DNA of 64,000 nucleotides, from contig CAVWLJ010000005.1 in the NCBI GenBank assembly GCA_963755755.1, positions 1-64,000 of the forward strand. The letters are read 5' to 3'. This stretch comes from DATKNA01 sp963755755 (lineage in GTDB: Bacteria; Actinomycetota; Actinomycetes; Actinomycetales; Kineosporiaceae). The translations under genes were made by a program, and so were the position numbers. Below, in pieces: positions 17,275 to 25,559 of this stretch. Under the pieces are notes generated by a model. That model was not told the origin of the DNA, searched no databases, and saw only the letters and a program-made list of their open reading frames with translations. Numbering within the stretch: position 1 is the first letter of the stretch; each line of letters opens with the position of its first letter.

Positions 17275-18274
17275 CATGCGCAGCGGATGAGGCCTGTGCT
17301 GGTCTGGGACACGGGCCCAGCGCACGTCGGCGCCATGCCGGAGTCCACGCCGGCGACGACGGGAACCCCGTGCTCCCGGAGCCGGGTGAAGAGCCCGATC
17401 CGCGCGGCGTAGAACTCGTCGAAGCTCGCGACCCGAACCTCGCCATGAGCGCCGCGACAGGCGGAGGAGGCGCCGGCATGAGGGCGTGGAGGGCGCGGTG
17501 GTTGCCCGTGGTGAGGTCCACACCACGCCCCGGCGGGCCACCTCCTCCAACAGGTCGTCGTCGATCTGCGCCCCGCTTTCAGATGAGAGACCGCTGAAGT
17601 GTTCGATCCCGTCGACGCCCGCTGCCAGGGCATTGTGCATCCCGACGAGGGAGTGGGCGTGGGCGACGACGGGCAGCCCTGCCCGGTGCGCCTCGTTGAC
17701 GAGCGTCGCGAGCTCGGCCAGGGAGAACTGCGCGCCCAGCTGGTCGGTCTCCGGGGTTGCGAAGCCGCCCGAGGCCATCACCTTCACGACGTCACCCCGT
17801 GCTCGGCACGCTCCTCGACGGCTGCACGGACGTCCCATCCACCGCCCCGCCCAGGAAATGGCAGTGGCCCCCCGGGGTCGTGATCGGCGGCCCAGACGCG
17901 ACCACGCGGGGTAGGCCGGAACACGTCCGGAACGCCAGCGTCCTGTAGCCGCGGTCCCCCAAGTCCCGGACCGTGGTCACCCCCGCCGCGGCCTGGGCGC
18001 GGAGGGACTCCACGATCACGGCGTCGATCGCCTCGTCGGTCATCGTGCCGACGCGCTCGAGCCCACCGAAGGTGGCGTCCGCGACCAGGTGGGTGTGGCA
18101 GTCGAACAATCCGGGCAGCATGGTCCCGTCGTACTCCGTCACCTCAACGCCGCCTGGCAGGTCGACTCGGCCGATGTGGACGCCGGCGATCCGGTCACCA
18201 TCCACGAGCACCGTCACTCCACCATGCAGGAACTGGGTGCCGTCGAAGGCGTGCGTCGCTCGGACCGCGTGCAT
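17275..18274 (-). pseudogene. Amidohydrolase (imidazolonepropionase/prolidase-like), frameshifted and truncated
   Basis: ATG 18274 starts a metal-dependent hydrolase: MHAVRATHAFDGTQFLHGG, then the metal-binding LPGLFDCHTHLVADATFGG (HxH) and VTTVRDLGDRGYRTLA. After a slip near 17,810 come DVVKVMASGGFATPE with the lysine that is carboxylated in this family, VVAHAHSLVG, GIEHFSGLSS and, in another frame, PVVAGVDSGMAPT with the last metal Asp. At least three slips are needed. The roughly 100 residues that normally follow the Asp are absent: 17,110-17,274 holds no matching coding sequence in any frame. This truncation is not explained by single indels, so the gene is probably dead. Confidence 0.7.
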
Positions 18275-18320
18275 ACTCCACCATTCCGGACCGCGACATG
18301 GGCGCGGCACAATCAGCGAC

Positions 18321-18758
18321 GTGACGGGGAACCTCCGATCGTCAGGCCGCAACGCCCTACGGGCGGGGACGCTCATCAGCCTTGCGGGCGGGGTGATCCT
18401 CGTGGCGGGACTCGTCACAGCTCTCGACTGGTTGAGCGGCTTCGGAATCACCTTCATCGCCGTGGGCCTAGGCATCGCGCTCACGGGCGCGGCCTTCCGA
18501 AGGACGGCGGCCGGCCTGACGCCCGGCCCGCCCATCCGTACCCCGTCGTCCCAGCGACAACCTCGGGACGGGAGCACGGCTCCGACGAGCCCGGACCCCG
18601 AGAACGGAAGTGGCTGGCTCGGCCGTTTGGTCGGCCGGACGGACATGTCGCGCATGCTCGACTACGAGATCGAGCAGCGCGAGAAGTCGAGGAAGCGTCG
18701 ACAAGGAGTGAGCAACCCCGACGCCGGCGGGACCGGCCAGCAACAGGAGACTCCCTGA
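18321..18758 (+). CDS. Small membrane protein of unknown function
   Basis: GTG 18321 opens a 145-residue protein with two adjacent hydrophobic helices (TLISLAGGVILVAGLVTALD and FGITFIAVGLGIALTGAAF). A Pro/Ser-rich linker and a basic, Gln-rich tail ending KSRKRRQGVSN... follow. I do not recognise a family. It starts 46 bases from the divergent amidohydrolase remnant. No clear ribosome site is visible. Codon use with strong third-position G/C supports a real gene. Confidence 0.55.
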   Translation: MTGNLRSSGRNALRAGTLISLAGGVILVAGLVTALDWLSGFGITFIAVGLGIALTGAAFRRTAAGLTPGPPIRTPSSQRQPRDGSTAPTSPDPENGSGWLGRLVGRTDMSRMLDYEIEQREKSRKRRQGVSNPDAGGTGQQQETP

Positions 18759-19032
18759 CGGGGACGCCATGACCGGCCAGGGCCGCCGCCGAGCAGCCGG
18801 GCGCGGGAAGGGACGGACCGTACGCGCGGAGCGCGAGCAGGGAACTACCCGTGCGCGTCGCGCGACACGGCCTGGAGTGATTGAGCGTGCCCGATGAAAG
18901 AGCCGTCGGCGGCCGAGCTCGCACGCACGTCGTGGCCGGATCGCTGCCGACAGCCTTGTTGAAGCCGGGACAGCAGGTGGCACGATTGAGCGGTCCACGT
19001 TTTTCCCCGTGCTCGTGGCTGAGGAGCCAGCC

Positions 19033-19374
19033 ATGCCAGACGCAGAGTTCGTCGTGCGCCCCGAAGGCGACCTGGACCTGGCCACCGTCCCTGCCGTGAG
19101 CCAGGAGTGGCTCAGCCTCATCGAGGACTTCCAGCCCGACCTCCTCGTCATCGACCTCGGCGCCGTGACCTTCCTCGACAGCACGGCCCTGACCGCCATC
19201 GTCATCGCCTACAAGCGACAGCGCGAGCACGGCGGCCGGCTCGTCGTGACGAATGCCAGCCCGCTGGTGGCCAGGGCGTTCCGGTTGACCGGCCTCCACG
19301 CCTACATCGACATCACGCTGCGGGACGACCACGCGAACGAACAGGCGGTCGGCCACGCGAGCGAGGACGGCTAG
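19033..19374 (+). CDS. STAS-domain anti-sigma factor antagonist (SpoIIAA/RsbV-like)
   Basis: STAS proteins bind anti-sigma kinases and release the sigma factor; the switch is phosphorylation of one Ser or Thr. ATG 19033 gives 113 residues with the pattern FVVRPEGDLDLATVPAVSQE, VIDLGAVTFLDSTALTAIVI (Ser is the likely phosphosite) and RAFRLTGLHAYIDI. The start is chosen because the domain begins two residues later; an upstream in-frame GTG at 19009 would only add a short tail. It faces the GAF/phosphatase gene at 19,412 convergently, and that gene could dephosphorylate such a protein. A second STAS gene occurs at 36,368. The region 18,759-19,032 shows no gene. Confidence 0.88.
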   Translation: MPDAEFVVRPEGDLDLATVPAVSQEWLSLIEDFQPDLLVIDLGAVTFLDSTALTAIVIAYKRQREHGGRLVVTNASPLVARAFRLTGLHAYIDITLRDDHANEQAVGHASEDG

Positions 19375-19411
19375 CTCGACGACCACGGCGAGAGCCGGCA
19401 AGCGCCTGCGA

Positions 19412-20323
19412 TCAGTGGTTGATGTGGATGGCGAGGACGGCGACGTCGTCCTCCGGGTCGCCGCTCACCAGGGCCTTGAGGAGGGCGTCGCAGATCTGGG
19501 CGGGGGTGTGGTCATCCGGTACGGCGGCGAGCGCGGCCGCGAGCAGGTCGATGCCGTCGTCGAAGCTGCGGGTGCGGGTCTCGACCAGGCCGTCGGTGTA
19601 CAGCAGCAGCAGGGACCCGGCGGGCAGGGCCGCGGCGGCTTCTCCGCGGCTGCCTTGATCGGGGGGCAGGACGCCGATGAGGTGGGTGGGTACCCCGGTC
19701 GAGGCGTTCGACCCGGCCGCCGGGATGGCGGAGCAGGGGGGCAGGTGGCCGGCGTTGGAGTACAGGAGCATGCCGTTGCCGTGATCGAGGATCAGCCGGC
19801 CGTAGATCGCTGTGGCGACTTCGGCCATCCCGAAGCCTTGGACGAGCCGGTCCATCCGGTCCAGGACGACGCAGCACGACGGTGGCCTGGCGGGTGAACA
19901 GGTCCGCGAGCATGAGTGAGCTGTCTCCGAACGCTCCCACGCTGTCGCCGTACAGGTTCAACGCACCCAGAACGTCCCCGTCGTCCTCGAGCGGCAGCGA
20001 CAGGCCGCTGTAGACGCCGATCTCTCGGCCCCTTGCCGTGACGTTCGGCCACCGCCGCTCGGTGGTGTAGTCGGGGACGTCGACGATCTCCCGCTTGCGC
20101 ATCGCCGACAGGCAGGGCCCGGACTTGCCCCCTCGTACTGCTCCTCGTCGATGGCCAACGCGCGCTCATCGCTGGTCGAGATCGTCCGGGCCTCCCCCTC
20201 GTGCAGCACGGTCACGCTGGCCGACCCGCAGCCGGGAATCCCCTCCCGCGCCTGTCGCGCCAGGTCCTCCAGAGCGCGTACGAGTTCCTCACGAGTCCGA
20301 CTGTCGTTCGGGTGGTTGAGCAT
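19412..20323 (-). CDS. GAF domain joined to the C-terminal half of a SpoIIE/PP2C phosphatase (frameshifted)
   Basis: ATG 20323 starts MLNHPNDSRTREELVRALED, typical of actinobacterial GAF proteins. The GAF core runs through SASVTVLHEGEARTISTS, IGVYSGLSLPLEDDGDVLGA and SSLMLADLFTRQATVV, with slips near 20,130 and 19,870. It is followed at once by RLVQGFGMAEVATAIYGRLI, LLYSNAGHLPP, SLLLLYTDGLVETRTRSFDD and DPEDDVAVLAIHI, the second half of a PP2C-type SpoIIE domain. The first half, with the metal-binding VGGDWYD and GD.xGHG motifs, is missing. A phosphatase without those residues should be inactive, so either a deletion joined two genes or the consensus dropped about 300 bases. Stop at 19412. 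Confidence 0.7.
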
Positions 20324-20506
20324 GAGAGCGAGGGCGCCTGTCCCCGGGCGGTCCCGGACGCGAGAATCGCGGACGGCTCGCCACTGGCCTGACGGGCTCA
20401 ACATGTCTACGACCCGTTCACGGTCCCACCGCTCCAGATGGACGGCGAGCGCGGCTGCCACCGGACCAAGGCCCACCCATCTGAGAATCGGAGGCAGGAT
20501 GGCCGG

Positions 20507-21091
20507 GTGGACGCCGATGTCGACGAGCGGTTCCCCGTGGTCGCGCTCGTCAGCTCCAGGGGAGGCATGGACGCCCTCAGCCAGGTCCTGACGCCGCTGC
20601 CGCCGGACTTCCCCGCGGCCGTGATCGCGCTGCAGCACACCTCGCCTGCCGCCCCCGGACTCCTGGCGGCCATCCTCGCCCAGCGCACGGCTCTGCCCGT
20701 CCGGTTCGCCGACGACGGCGATCCCCTCGTGCCCGGCCAGGTCCTGGTGATCCCACCGGCCGCGCACATGCTCGTCGGCACCGACGCCACGGTCAGGCTC
20801 ATCAAGACCGGCCCGCTCCCGCCGGCGCGACCCTCGGCAGACCTGCTGCTGGCCACACTCGCCGTGGCACTCGGCCCCCGCGTGATCGCCGTCGTCCTCA
20901 CCGGCGGCGGCACCGACGCCTCCCTGGGCACCCAAGCCATCCACGCCTACGGCGGGCAGGTCATGGTCCAGGACGAGCCGTCCTCCGAGCGCTACGGGAT
21001 GCCCGACGCCAGCGTCCACGCCGACCACGCCGGCCGGCCCGTCCCCCTGGACCAGATCGCAGGCGCCCTGCTCGGCCTGCTCACATCCTGA
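20507..21091 (+). CDS. CheB-type methylesterase catalytic domain without receiver domain
   Basis: CheB removes methyl groups from, and deamidates, chemoreceptors. This 194-residue protein has only the C-terminal catalytic domain. The triad is visible: Ser in ALVSSRGGMDALSQVL, His in IALQHTSPAAPGL, and Asp in VLTGGGTDASLGTQAI. PGQVLVIPPAAHMLV and QDEPSSERYGMPDASV are also conserved. GTG 20507 follows GGAGG at 20,491, which decides the start over longer upstream frames. There are no chemotaxis genes around it. The neighbours are a GAF/PP2C gene (divergent) and a STAS gene, so it may serve a non-chemotactic signalling system, as isolated CheB domains do in several actinobacteria. Confidence 0.82.
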   Translation: MDADVDERFPVVALVSSRGGMDALSQVLTPLPPDFPAAVIALQHTSPAAPGLLAAILAQRTALPVRFADDGDPLVPGQVLVIPPAAHMLVGTDATVRLIKTGPLPPARPSADLLLATLAVALGPRVIAVVLTGGGTDASLGTQAIHAYGGQVMVQDEPSSERYGMPDASVHADHAGRPVPLDQIAGALLGLLTS

Positions 21092-21155
21092 CGAGAAGCC
21101 TGGCGCCGCGGCGCCGGACCTTGACGGCCATGCACGCACACCCGGCGCGCCCGCG

Positions 21156-21953
21156 TCAGCGAGGACGGTCACGTGCGCGGCAAGCTCGTGCTGGTGCTCG
21201 GCGCCGCGCCAGATGCAGGGTGATGTCGGCGGTCACGTCGACCTGTTCGGGCAGGACCTGCAGGATCCTCGCGAGCACCGTCTGCCGCTCGGAGGGCTTC
21301 AGCTGCAGGTACGCCGAGACGGTCGAGAGGTGGCCGACGTAGTCGCGCGCCGACAGCCTCAGGCGGCGTTCGATCGGCCACTGCTGGACGTCGCCGAACC
21401 ACTCCGACTGCTCGAGCTCCGTGCCGGGCCACTGCATCCGGCTGTCGGGCGGCGTCCCGTCCGGAGACGGAACACCGTCGTCCGCGAGGAAGGGGGCGCG
21501 GGCGGCACCTACGGCACCTTCGACGGCATCGTCGCTCAGGCGGATCGCCCCGCCGAACGAGGCGAAGACCCCGTCCGGCTCCAGCAGGGCGGCGATCCGC
21601 GTCCACCGGTCCGCCGGGGTGGTCCAGTGCAGCGCCGCGGCGGCGAAGACCAGGTCGTAGGTCTGCGTGGGCTGCAGGTCCTCGAAGGCGGACCGGACCG
21701 TGACCACCGCCGGCGGGAGGTGCCGGCGAAGCTCGCGCAACATTTCGGGGTCGGGGTCGGTGGCGGTGACGGCGATCCCTCGGGCGGCGAAGGCGCGTGT
21801 GGCCTTGCCGGTGCCGGCGCCGATCTCCAGCGCCGTCCGGACCGGGCGGCCCGCGTAGGCCAGCACCCGGTCGACGAGTTCCGGCGGGTAGCCGGGCCGG
21901 AAGCGTTCGTACCTCGCCGCGACCGCTCCGAAGCTCAGCCCGCGAGCCACCAT
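21156..21953 (-). CDS. Class I SAM-dependent methyltransferase
   Basis: ATG 21953 opens MVARGLSFGAVAARYERFRP, the usual N-terminus of the methyltransferase 11 group in actinobacteria. The SAM loop is TALEIGAGTGKATRAFAARG, followed by VTATDPDPEMLRELRRHL, an acidic SAFEDLQP and the post-motif DLVFAAAALHWTTPADRW. The C-terminal part (ARDYVGHLSTVSAYLQLKPS) is typical of the same group, which runs to about 255 residues, as here. The frame is intact. The substrate is unknown. The DHA2 exporter lies 80 bases upstream on the same strand, so the two could be expressed together. Confidence 0.85.
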   Translation of the reverse strand: MVARGLSFGAVAARYERFRPGYPPELVDRVLAYAGRPVRTALEIGAGTGKATRAFAARGIAVTATDPDPEMLRELRRHLPPAVVTVRSAFEDLQPTQTYDLVFAAAALHWTTPADRWTRIAALLEPDGVFASFGGAIRLSDDAVEGAVGAARAPFLADDGVPSPDGTPPDSRMQWPGTELEQSEWFGDVQQWPIERRLRLSARDYVGHLSTVSAYLQLKPSERQTVLARILQVLPEQVDVTADITLHLARRRAPARACRARDRPR

Positions 21954-22033
21954 GCCGGGAGCCTCACACAGGTGCACCGACGTCCGCACGGCGGCCCGGG
22001 CCTGACAACGAGCTAGCGCCGGGGCGCGAGGGG

Positions 22034-23483
22034 TCAGGAGCGACCCGGGAGGCCGCGGCTGCCGATGACGATGCCGAGGGCGACCAGCGCCTGGACGGCG
22101 AGGATCGTCAGCACGGCCCGGAGCACGCCCGTGCCGTCGGGACCGGCGAGAGTGAGGAACAGGCTGCCGAGCCCCGCGACGCCGACGGCGAGGGAGACCT
22201 GCTGGGTCGTCGTGAGCACGCCGCTGCCGACCCCGGCCGAGGCGACCGGGACGTCGGAGAGCACGATCCGGATGAGCGACGGCATGACCAGCCCCTGACC
22301 GAACCCGGCGACGGCGAGCCACGGGGCCAGCTCGAGCACCCCGACCCGGGGCCAGACCGCCGCGATCGTCAGGCCGAGGCCGACCAGCCCGACGAGCTGG
22401 ACGGCGGCGCCCCCGGTGACCACGGACCGGCCCCATCGAGCGACGGCCCGCGGCATGAGCAGCGACGCGGCGAGGAACGTGCCCGCCATCGGCGTCAGGG
22501 CGAGCCCGGCCATCGTGGGGCTCCAGCCGAGCGCCCCTTGCACCAGCAGGGCGTAGACGAACATGAAGGCACCGAAGCCGGCGAAGAACGGCGCGGCGAG
22601 CGCGAGGCCGCGGCGCATGCTGCGGTGCCGCAGGATCGACGGCGGCAGCAGCGGCGTGCGGCCCCGCCCCTCCAGCGCCCGCTCGGTGACGACGAAGGCC
22701 CCGATCCACAGCGGAGCGGAGGCGAGCAGGAGCTCCGACCACAGCGGCCAGCCAGCGGCGCGGCCCTCGGTCAGCGGCAGCAGGCACGGCGACGACCGCC
22801 GCGGCGAGCAGCACGGTGCCGGCGACGTCGGGCCGGGCCGGGCGCGGCGACCGGGTCTCGGGCAGCCGGGTCCGCGCCAGCCACAGCCCGGCGAGCCCGA
22901 TCGGCACGTTGACCAGGAAGATCGGTCGCCACTGCGAGCCGGCGAGGTCGGCGTCGACGAGGACGCCGCCGAGCACCTGCCCGACGACGGCGGCGATGCC
23001 GCCGGTCGCGCCGAACCAGCCGATGGCGCGCGCCCGCGAGGCGGCGTCCCCGGTGGCCTGGATGGTCGAGAGGGTCTGCGGGACCATGAGCGCGGCGGCG
23101 GCCCCCTGCAGGACCCGGGCCGCGACCAGCGTGGCGGCCGTCGGGGCGAGCCCGCAGAGCAGGCTCGTGGCGGTGAAGGCGGCCATGCCGAGCACGAAGA
23201 GCCTGCGCCGGCCGAAGGCGTCGCCGAGGCGGCCGCCGACGACGAGCAGCACGGCGTAGGCGGTGGCGTAGCCGCTGACGACGAGCTCGAGCGCGGCACC
23301 CGAGGCGTCGAGGTCGACGGCCAGCGTCGGCAGGGCGACGTTGACGATGAAGAAGTCGATCATCGCGAGCAGCGTCCCGAGCAGTGCGACGGCCAGGGCC
23401 ACCGGCCTCAGCGCGGGCGCTGCGACCGGGCCGGGCACCGACCGCAGGGGCGGCCGGGCGACGACGACGGGTGATGAGGTCAT
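22034..23483 (-). CDS. MFS exporter, DHA2/EmrB-type (one frameshift)
   Basis: ATG 23483 begins MTSSPVVVARP. Helix 1 contains MIDFFIVNVALPTLAVDLDA, the EmrB/QacA signature. Motif A is GGRLGDAFGRRRLFVLGMAA, and motif C is represented by GGIAAVVGQVLGGVLVDADL. A slip near 22,785 breaks the frame. The rest continues as PFFAGFGAFMFVYALLVQGA, GFGQGLVMPSLIRIVL and TTTQQVSLAVGVAGLGSL to TGA 22034. About 480 residues and 14 helices are expected. It is divergent from a MmyB-type regulator with three GGTAC-type boxes in between, a classic regulator/pump pair. The substrate is unknown, probably a drug or a dye-like toxin. Confidence 0.88.
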
Positions 23484-23512
23484 GCCGTCGACTCTCGCGG
23501 GTCCGCCAAGGT

Positions 23513-23556
23513 GGTACCAGACGCTGCTCATCCTGGTACCGCCGCTACCTGGTACT
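23513..23556. promoter_or_regulatory. Three TGGTACC-like boxes between MFS pump and MmyB regulator
   Basis: GTGGTACCA (23,511-23,519), CTGGTACCG (23,534-23,541) and CTGGTACTC (23,550-23,557) are spaced 22 and 16 bases apart in the roughly 100-base divergent control region. The GGTACC core is palindromic. They are plausible operators for the adjacent regulator; this is inferred from position only. Confidence 0.5.
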
Positions 23557-23584
23557 CCTCTGCCCGGTGGGAGAGGATGACCGC

Positions 23585-24472
23585 GTGACCACCTCAGCCA
23601 CCGCACGACCGGCCGGCACGTCGCTGCGGGACGCCGACGAGCTGCGGCGCCGGGAGCTCGCGGACTTCCTGCGCAGCCGCCGGGAGCGGGTCGCGCCCGG
23701 GGACGTCGGCCTGCCCCAGGCGGGCCGCCGGCGCACTCCCGGCCTGCGCCGCGAGGAGGTCGCGACGCTCGCCGGCGTCGGGGTCACCTGGTACACGTGG
23801 CTGGAGCAGGCCCGCGACATCCACGTCTCCGAGCAGGTGCTCGGGGCCATCGCGCGGACGCTCCTGCTCGACACCCACGAGCGCGCCCACCTCTACACCC
23901 TCGCGGGCGCCCCCGCCCCGACGGAGTACGTCGACAGCCTGGCCGTGACGCCCGAGGTCCGGGCGATGCTGGACAAGCTCGACCCGTTCCCGGCGTTCGT
24001 CTCCAACGGCCGCTACGACCTGCTCGCCTACAACCGGGCGTACCAGGTGCTCGTGGGCGACCTCGACGCGCTGCCCGTCGAGGAGCGCAACATCCTCTGG
24101 CTGATGTTCACGAAGACGACGACGAGCCGGTGCTTCGTGGACCGGGACGAGGCGGGCGCCCGGATGGTGGCCCAGCTGCGCGGCGCGATGGCGGAACACG
24201 TGGCCGACCCGGCCTGGAAGTGCCTGGTGCGGCGGTTGCAGCAGGCCTCGCCGAGGTTCACCGAGCTGTGGGAGCGGCACGACGTGGCGCACCCCGAGAC
24301 CATGCGCAAGCGCCTGCTCCACCCCGAACTCGGGCTGCTGCAGTTCACGCACACGGTCAGCTGGCTGGCGACCCGGGCCGGGCTCCGGCTGGTGGCGTAC
24401 GTGCCGGCGGACGACGCGACGGGCGCCGCCCTGGAGGAGTTCGGCGGGCTGGAGCCGCGGCCGATCAGCTGA
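23585..24472 (+). CDS. Helix-turn-helix regulator with MmyB-like ligand-binding domain
   Basis: GTG 23585 opens a 295-residue protein. The N-terminal XRE-type HTH contains ELADFLRSRRERVAPGDVGL, RTPGLRREEVATLAGVGVTW and YTWLEQARDIHVSEQVLGAI, a very characteristic actinobacterial pattern. The C-terminal part (LDKLDPFPAFVSNGRYDLLA, NILWLMFTKTTTSRCFVDRD, WLATRAGLRLVAYVPADDAT) is the MmyB-like domain that binds small or lipidic ligands. Members often control a divergently encoded oxidoreductase or exporter; here it is the DHA2 pump. A GGGAGAGG stretch precedes the GTG. The frame is intact. Confidence 0.9.
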   Translation: MTTSATARPAGTSLRDADELRRRELADFLRSRRERVAPGDVGLPQAGRRRTPGLRREEVATLAGVGVTWYTWLEQARDIHVSEQVLGAIARTLLLDTHERAHLYTLAGAPAPTEYVDSLAVTPEVRAMLDKLDPFPAFVSNGRYDLLAYNRAYQVLVGDLDALPVEERNILWLMFTKTTTSRCFVDRDEAGARMVAQLRGAMAEHVADPAWKCLVRRLQQASPRFTELWERHDVAHPETMRKRLLHPELGLLQFTHTVSWLATRAGLRLVAYVPADDATGAALEEFGGLEPRPIS

Positions 24473-24494
24473 CCGGCCGGTCAGGGCGGATCGG

Positions 24495-25547
24495 TCAGGC
24501 CGAGGGCGGCGCGGTCGAGCTTCGCACGACGAGTTCGGTCGCGAGCTCGACGTGGTGGGACTCGAGCTTCTCGCCCGCTGCCAGACGCAGCGCCGTCCGC
24601 AGGGCGACGCCGCCCATCTCGCGCAGGGGCTGCCGCACCGTCGTCAGCGGCGGCGATGCGAACCGGGCGACCTGGGTGTCGTCGAAGCCGACGACGGAGA
24701 GGTCCTCCGGGATCCGGAGCCCGCGGGCCCGGGCCGCCTCGATGACGCCGGCCGCGGTCTCGTCGCTGGCCGCGAACACGGCCGTCGGCGGCTCGGGCAG
24801 GTCGAGCACGAGCGCGCCCTGGCCTACGCCGTCCTCGTACAGGAAGTGCCCGGTGCGCACGTAGGCGTCCGCCACCGCGACGCCTTCGGCCTCCATCGCG
24901 GCCCGGTAGCCGTGCAGGCGCGCCTGGTTGCAGGCTGCCGAGAGGGGGCCCCCGACGTACGCGATGCGGCGATGCCCGAGACCGAGGAGATGCTGGGTCG
25001 CGGCCAGTCCGCCGGCGAAGTTCGTCGACCCGACGCTGGTCACCCGGGCGCGCGGCAGGTTGAGCGGGTCGATGAGGACGAGCGGCAGATGGGCGCGGGT
25101 CAGTGCGGCGAGATCACCCGGGGTGAGGTCGTTGACCACGGCGATCACCGCGCGCCGTCCGGCCGCGGCGAGATCACGTGCCCAGGCGACGACGCGCTCC
25201 TGCGGCGCGTCGCGGTGCTCGGGCGGCCGGACGCTGGTGGCGACGGAGACGCCCAGCTCCGTGGCCGTCTCGAGCACGCCTTGGACGATCTCGGCGCCGT
25301 AGGCGTTGAACTTGCCCTCGAAGACGAGTTCGACCGTCGGCTTGGCGGTCGCGCGCACGTCCCGGCGGGGGCCCACGTAGTCGTACTCCCGCAGCAGCGA
25401 CTCGATCCGCGCGCGGGTCGCCGCCCCGACGTCCGTGCGGCCGTTGACCACCTTGGAGACGGTCGCGATGGAGACGCCCGCCGAGGCCGCCACGGTGGCC
25501 AGGGTGGCCCGGCCCGCTCTGGACAGCGCCCCGTCGCTGGCAGGCAC
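24495..25547 (-). CDS. LacI-family repressor of the glycoside cluster
   Basis: This is a 350-residue LacI/GalR regulator. The N-terminal HTH and hinge read ATLATVAASAGVSIATVSKV, VNGRTDVGAATRARIESLLR and YDYVGP. The periplasmic-binding-protein-like sensor has VELVFEGKFNAYGAEIVQGV, VLIDPLNLPRARVTSVGSTN, GHRRIAYVGGPLSA, ASDETAAGVIEAARARGLRI and PPLTTVRQPLREMG. It starts 12 bases after the end of the first GH3 gene on the same strand. It probably binds the CGAAA-N2-TTTCG boxes at 28,027 and 28,172 between that GH3 gene and the sugar transporter, releasing on a xyloside- or glucoside-derived sugar. The inducer is inferred, not shown. Confidence 0.9.
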   Translation of the reverse strand: MPASDGALSRAGRATLATVAASAGVSIATVSKVVNGRTDVGAATRARIESLLREYDYVGPRRDVRATAKPTVELVFEGKFNAYGAEIVQGVLETATELGVSVATSVRPPEHRDAPQERVVAWARDLAAAGRRAVIAVVNDLTPGDLAALTRAHLPLVLIDPLNLPRARVTSVGSTNFAGGLAATQHLLGLGHRRIAYVGGPLSAACNQARLHGYRAAMEAEGVAVADAYVRTGHFLYEDGVGQGALVLDLPEPPTAVFAASDETAAGVIEAARARGLRIPEDLSVVGFDDTQVARFASPPLTTVRQPLREMGGVALRTALRLAAGEKLESHHVELATELVVRSSTAPPSA

Positions 25548-25559
25548 GAACCCCTCCTC

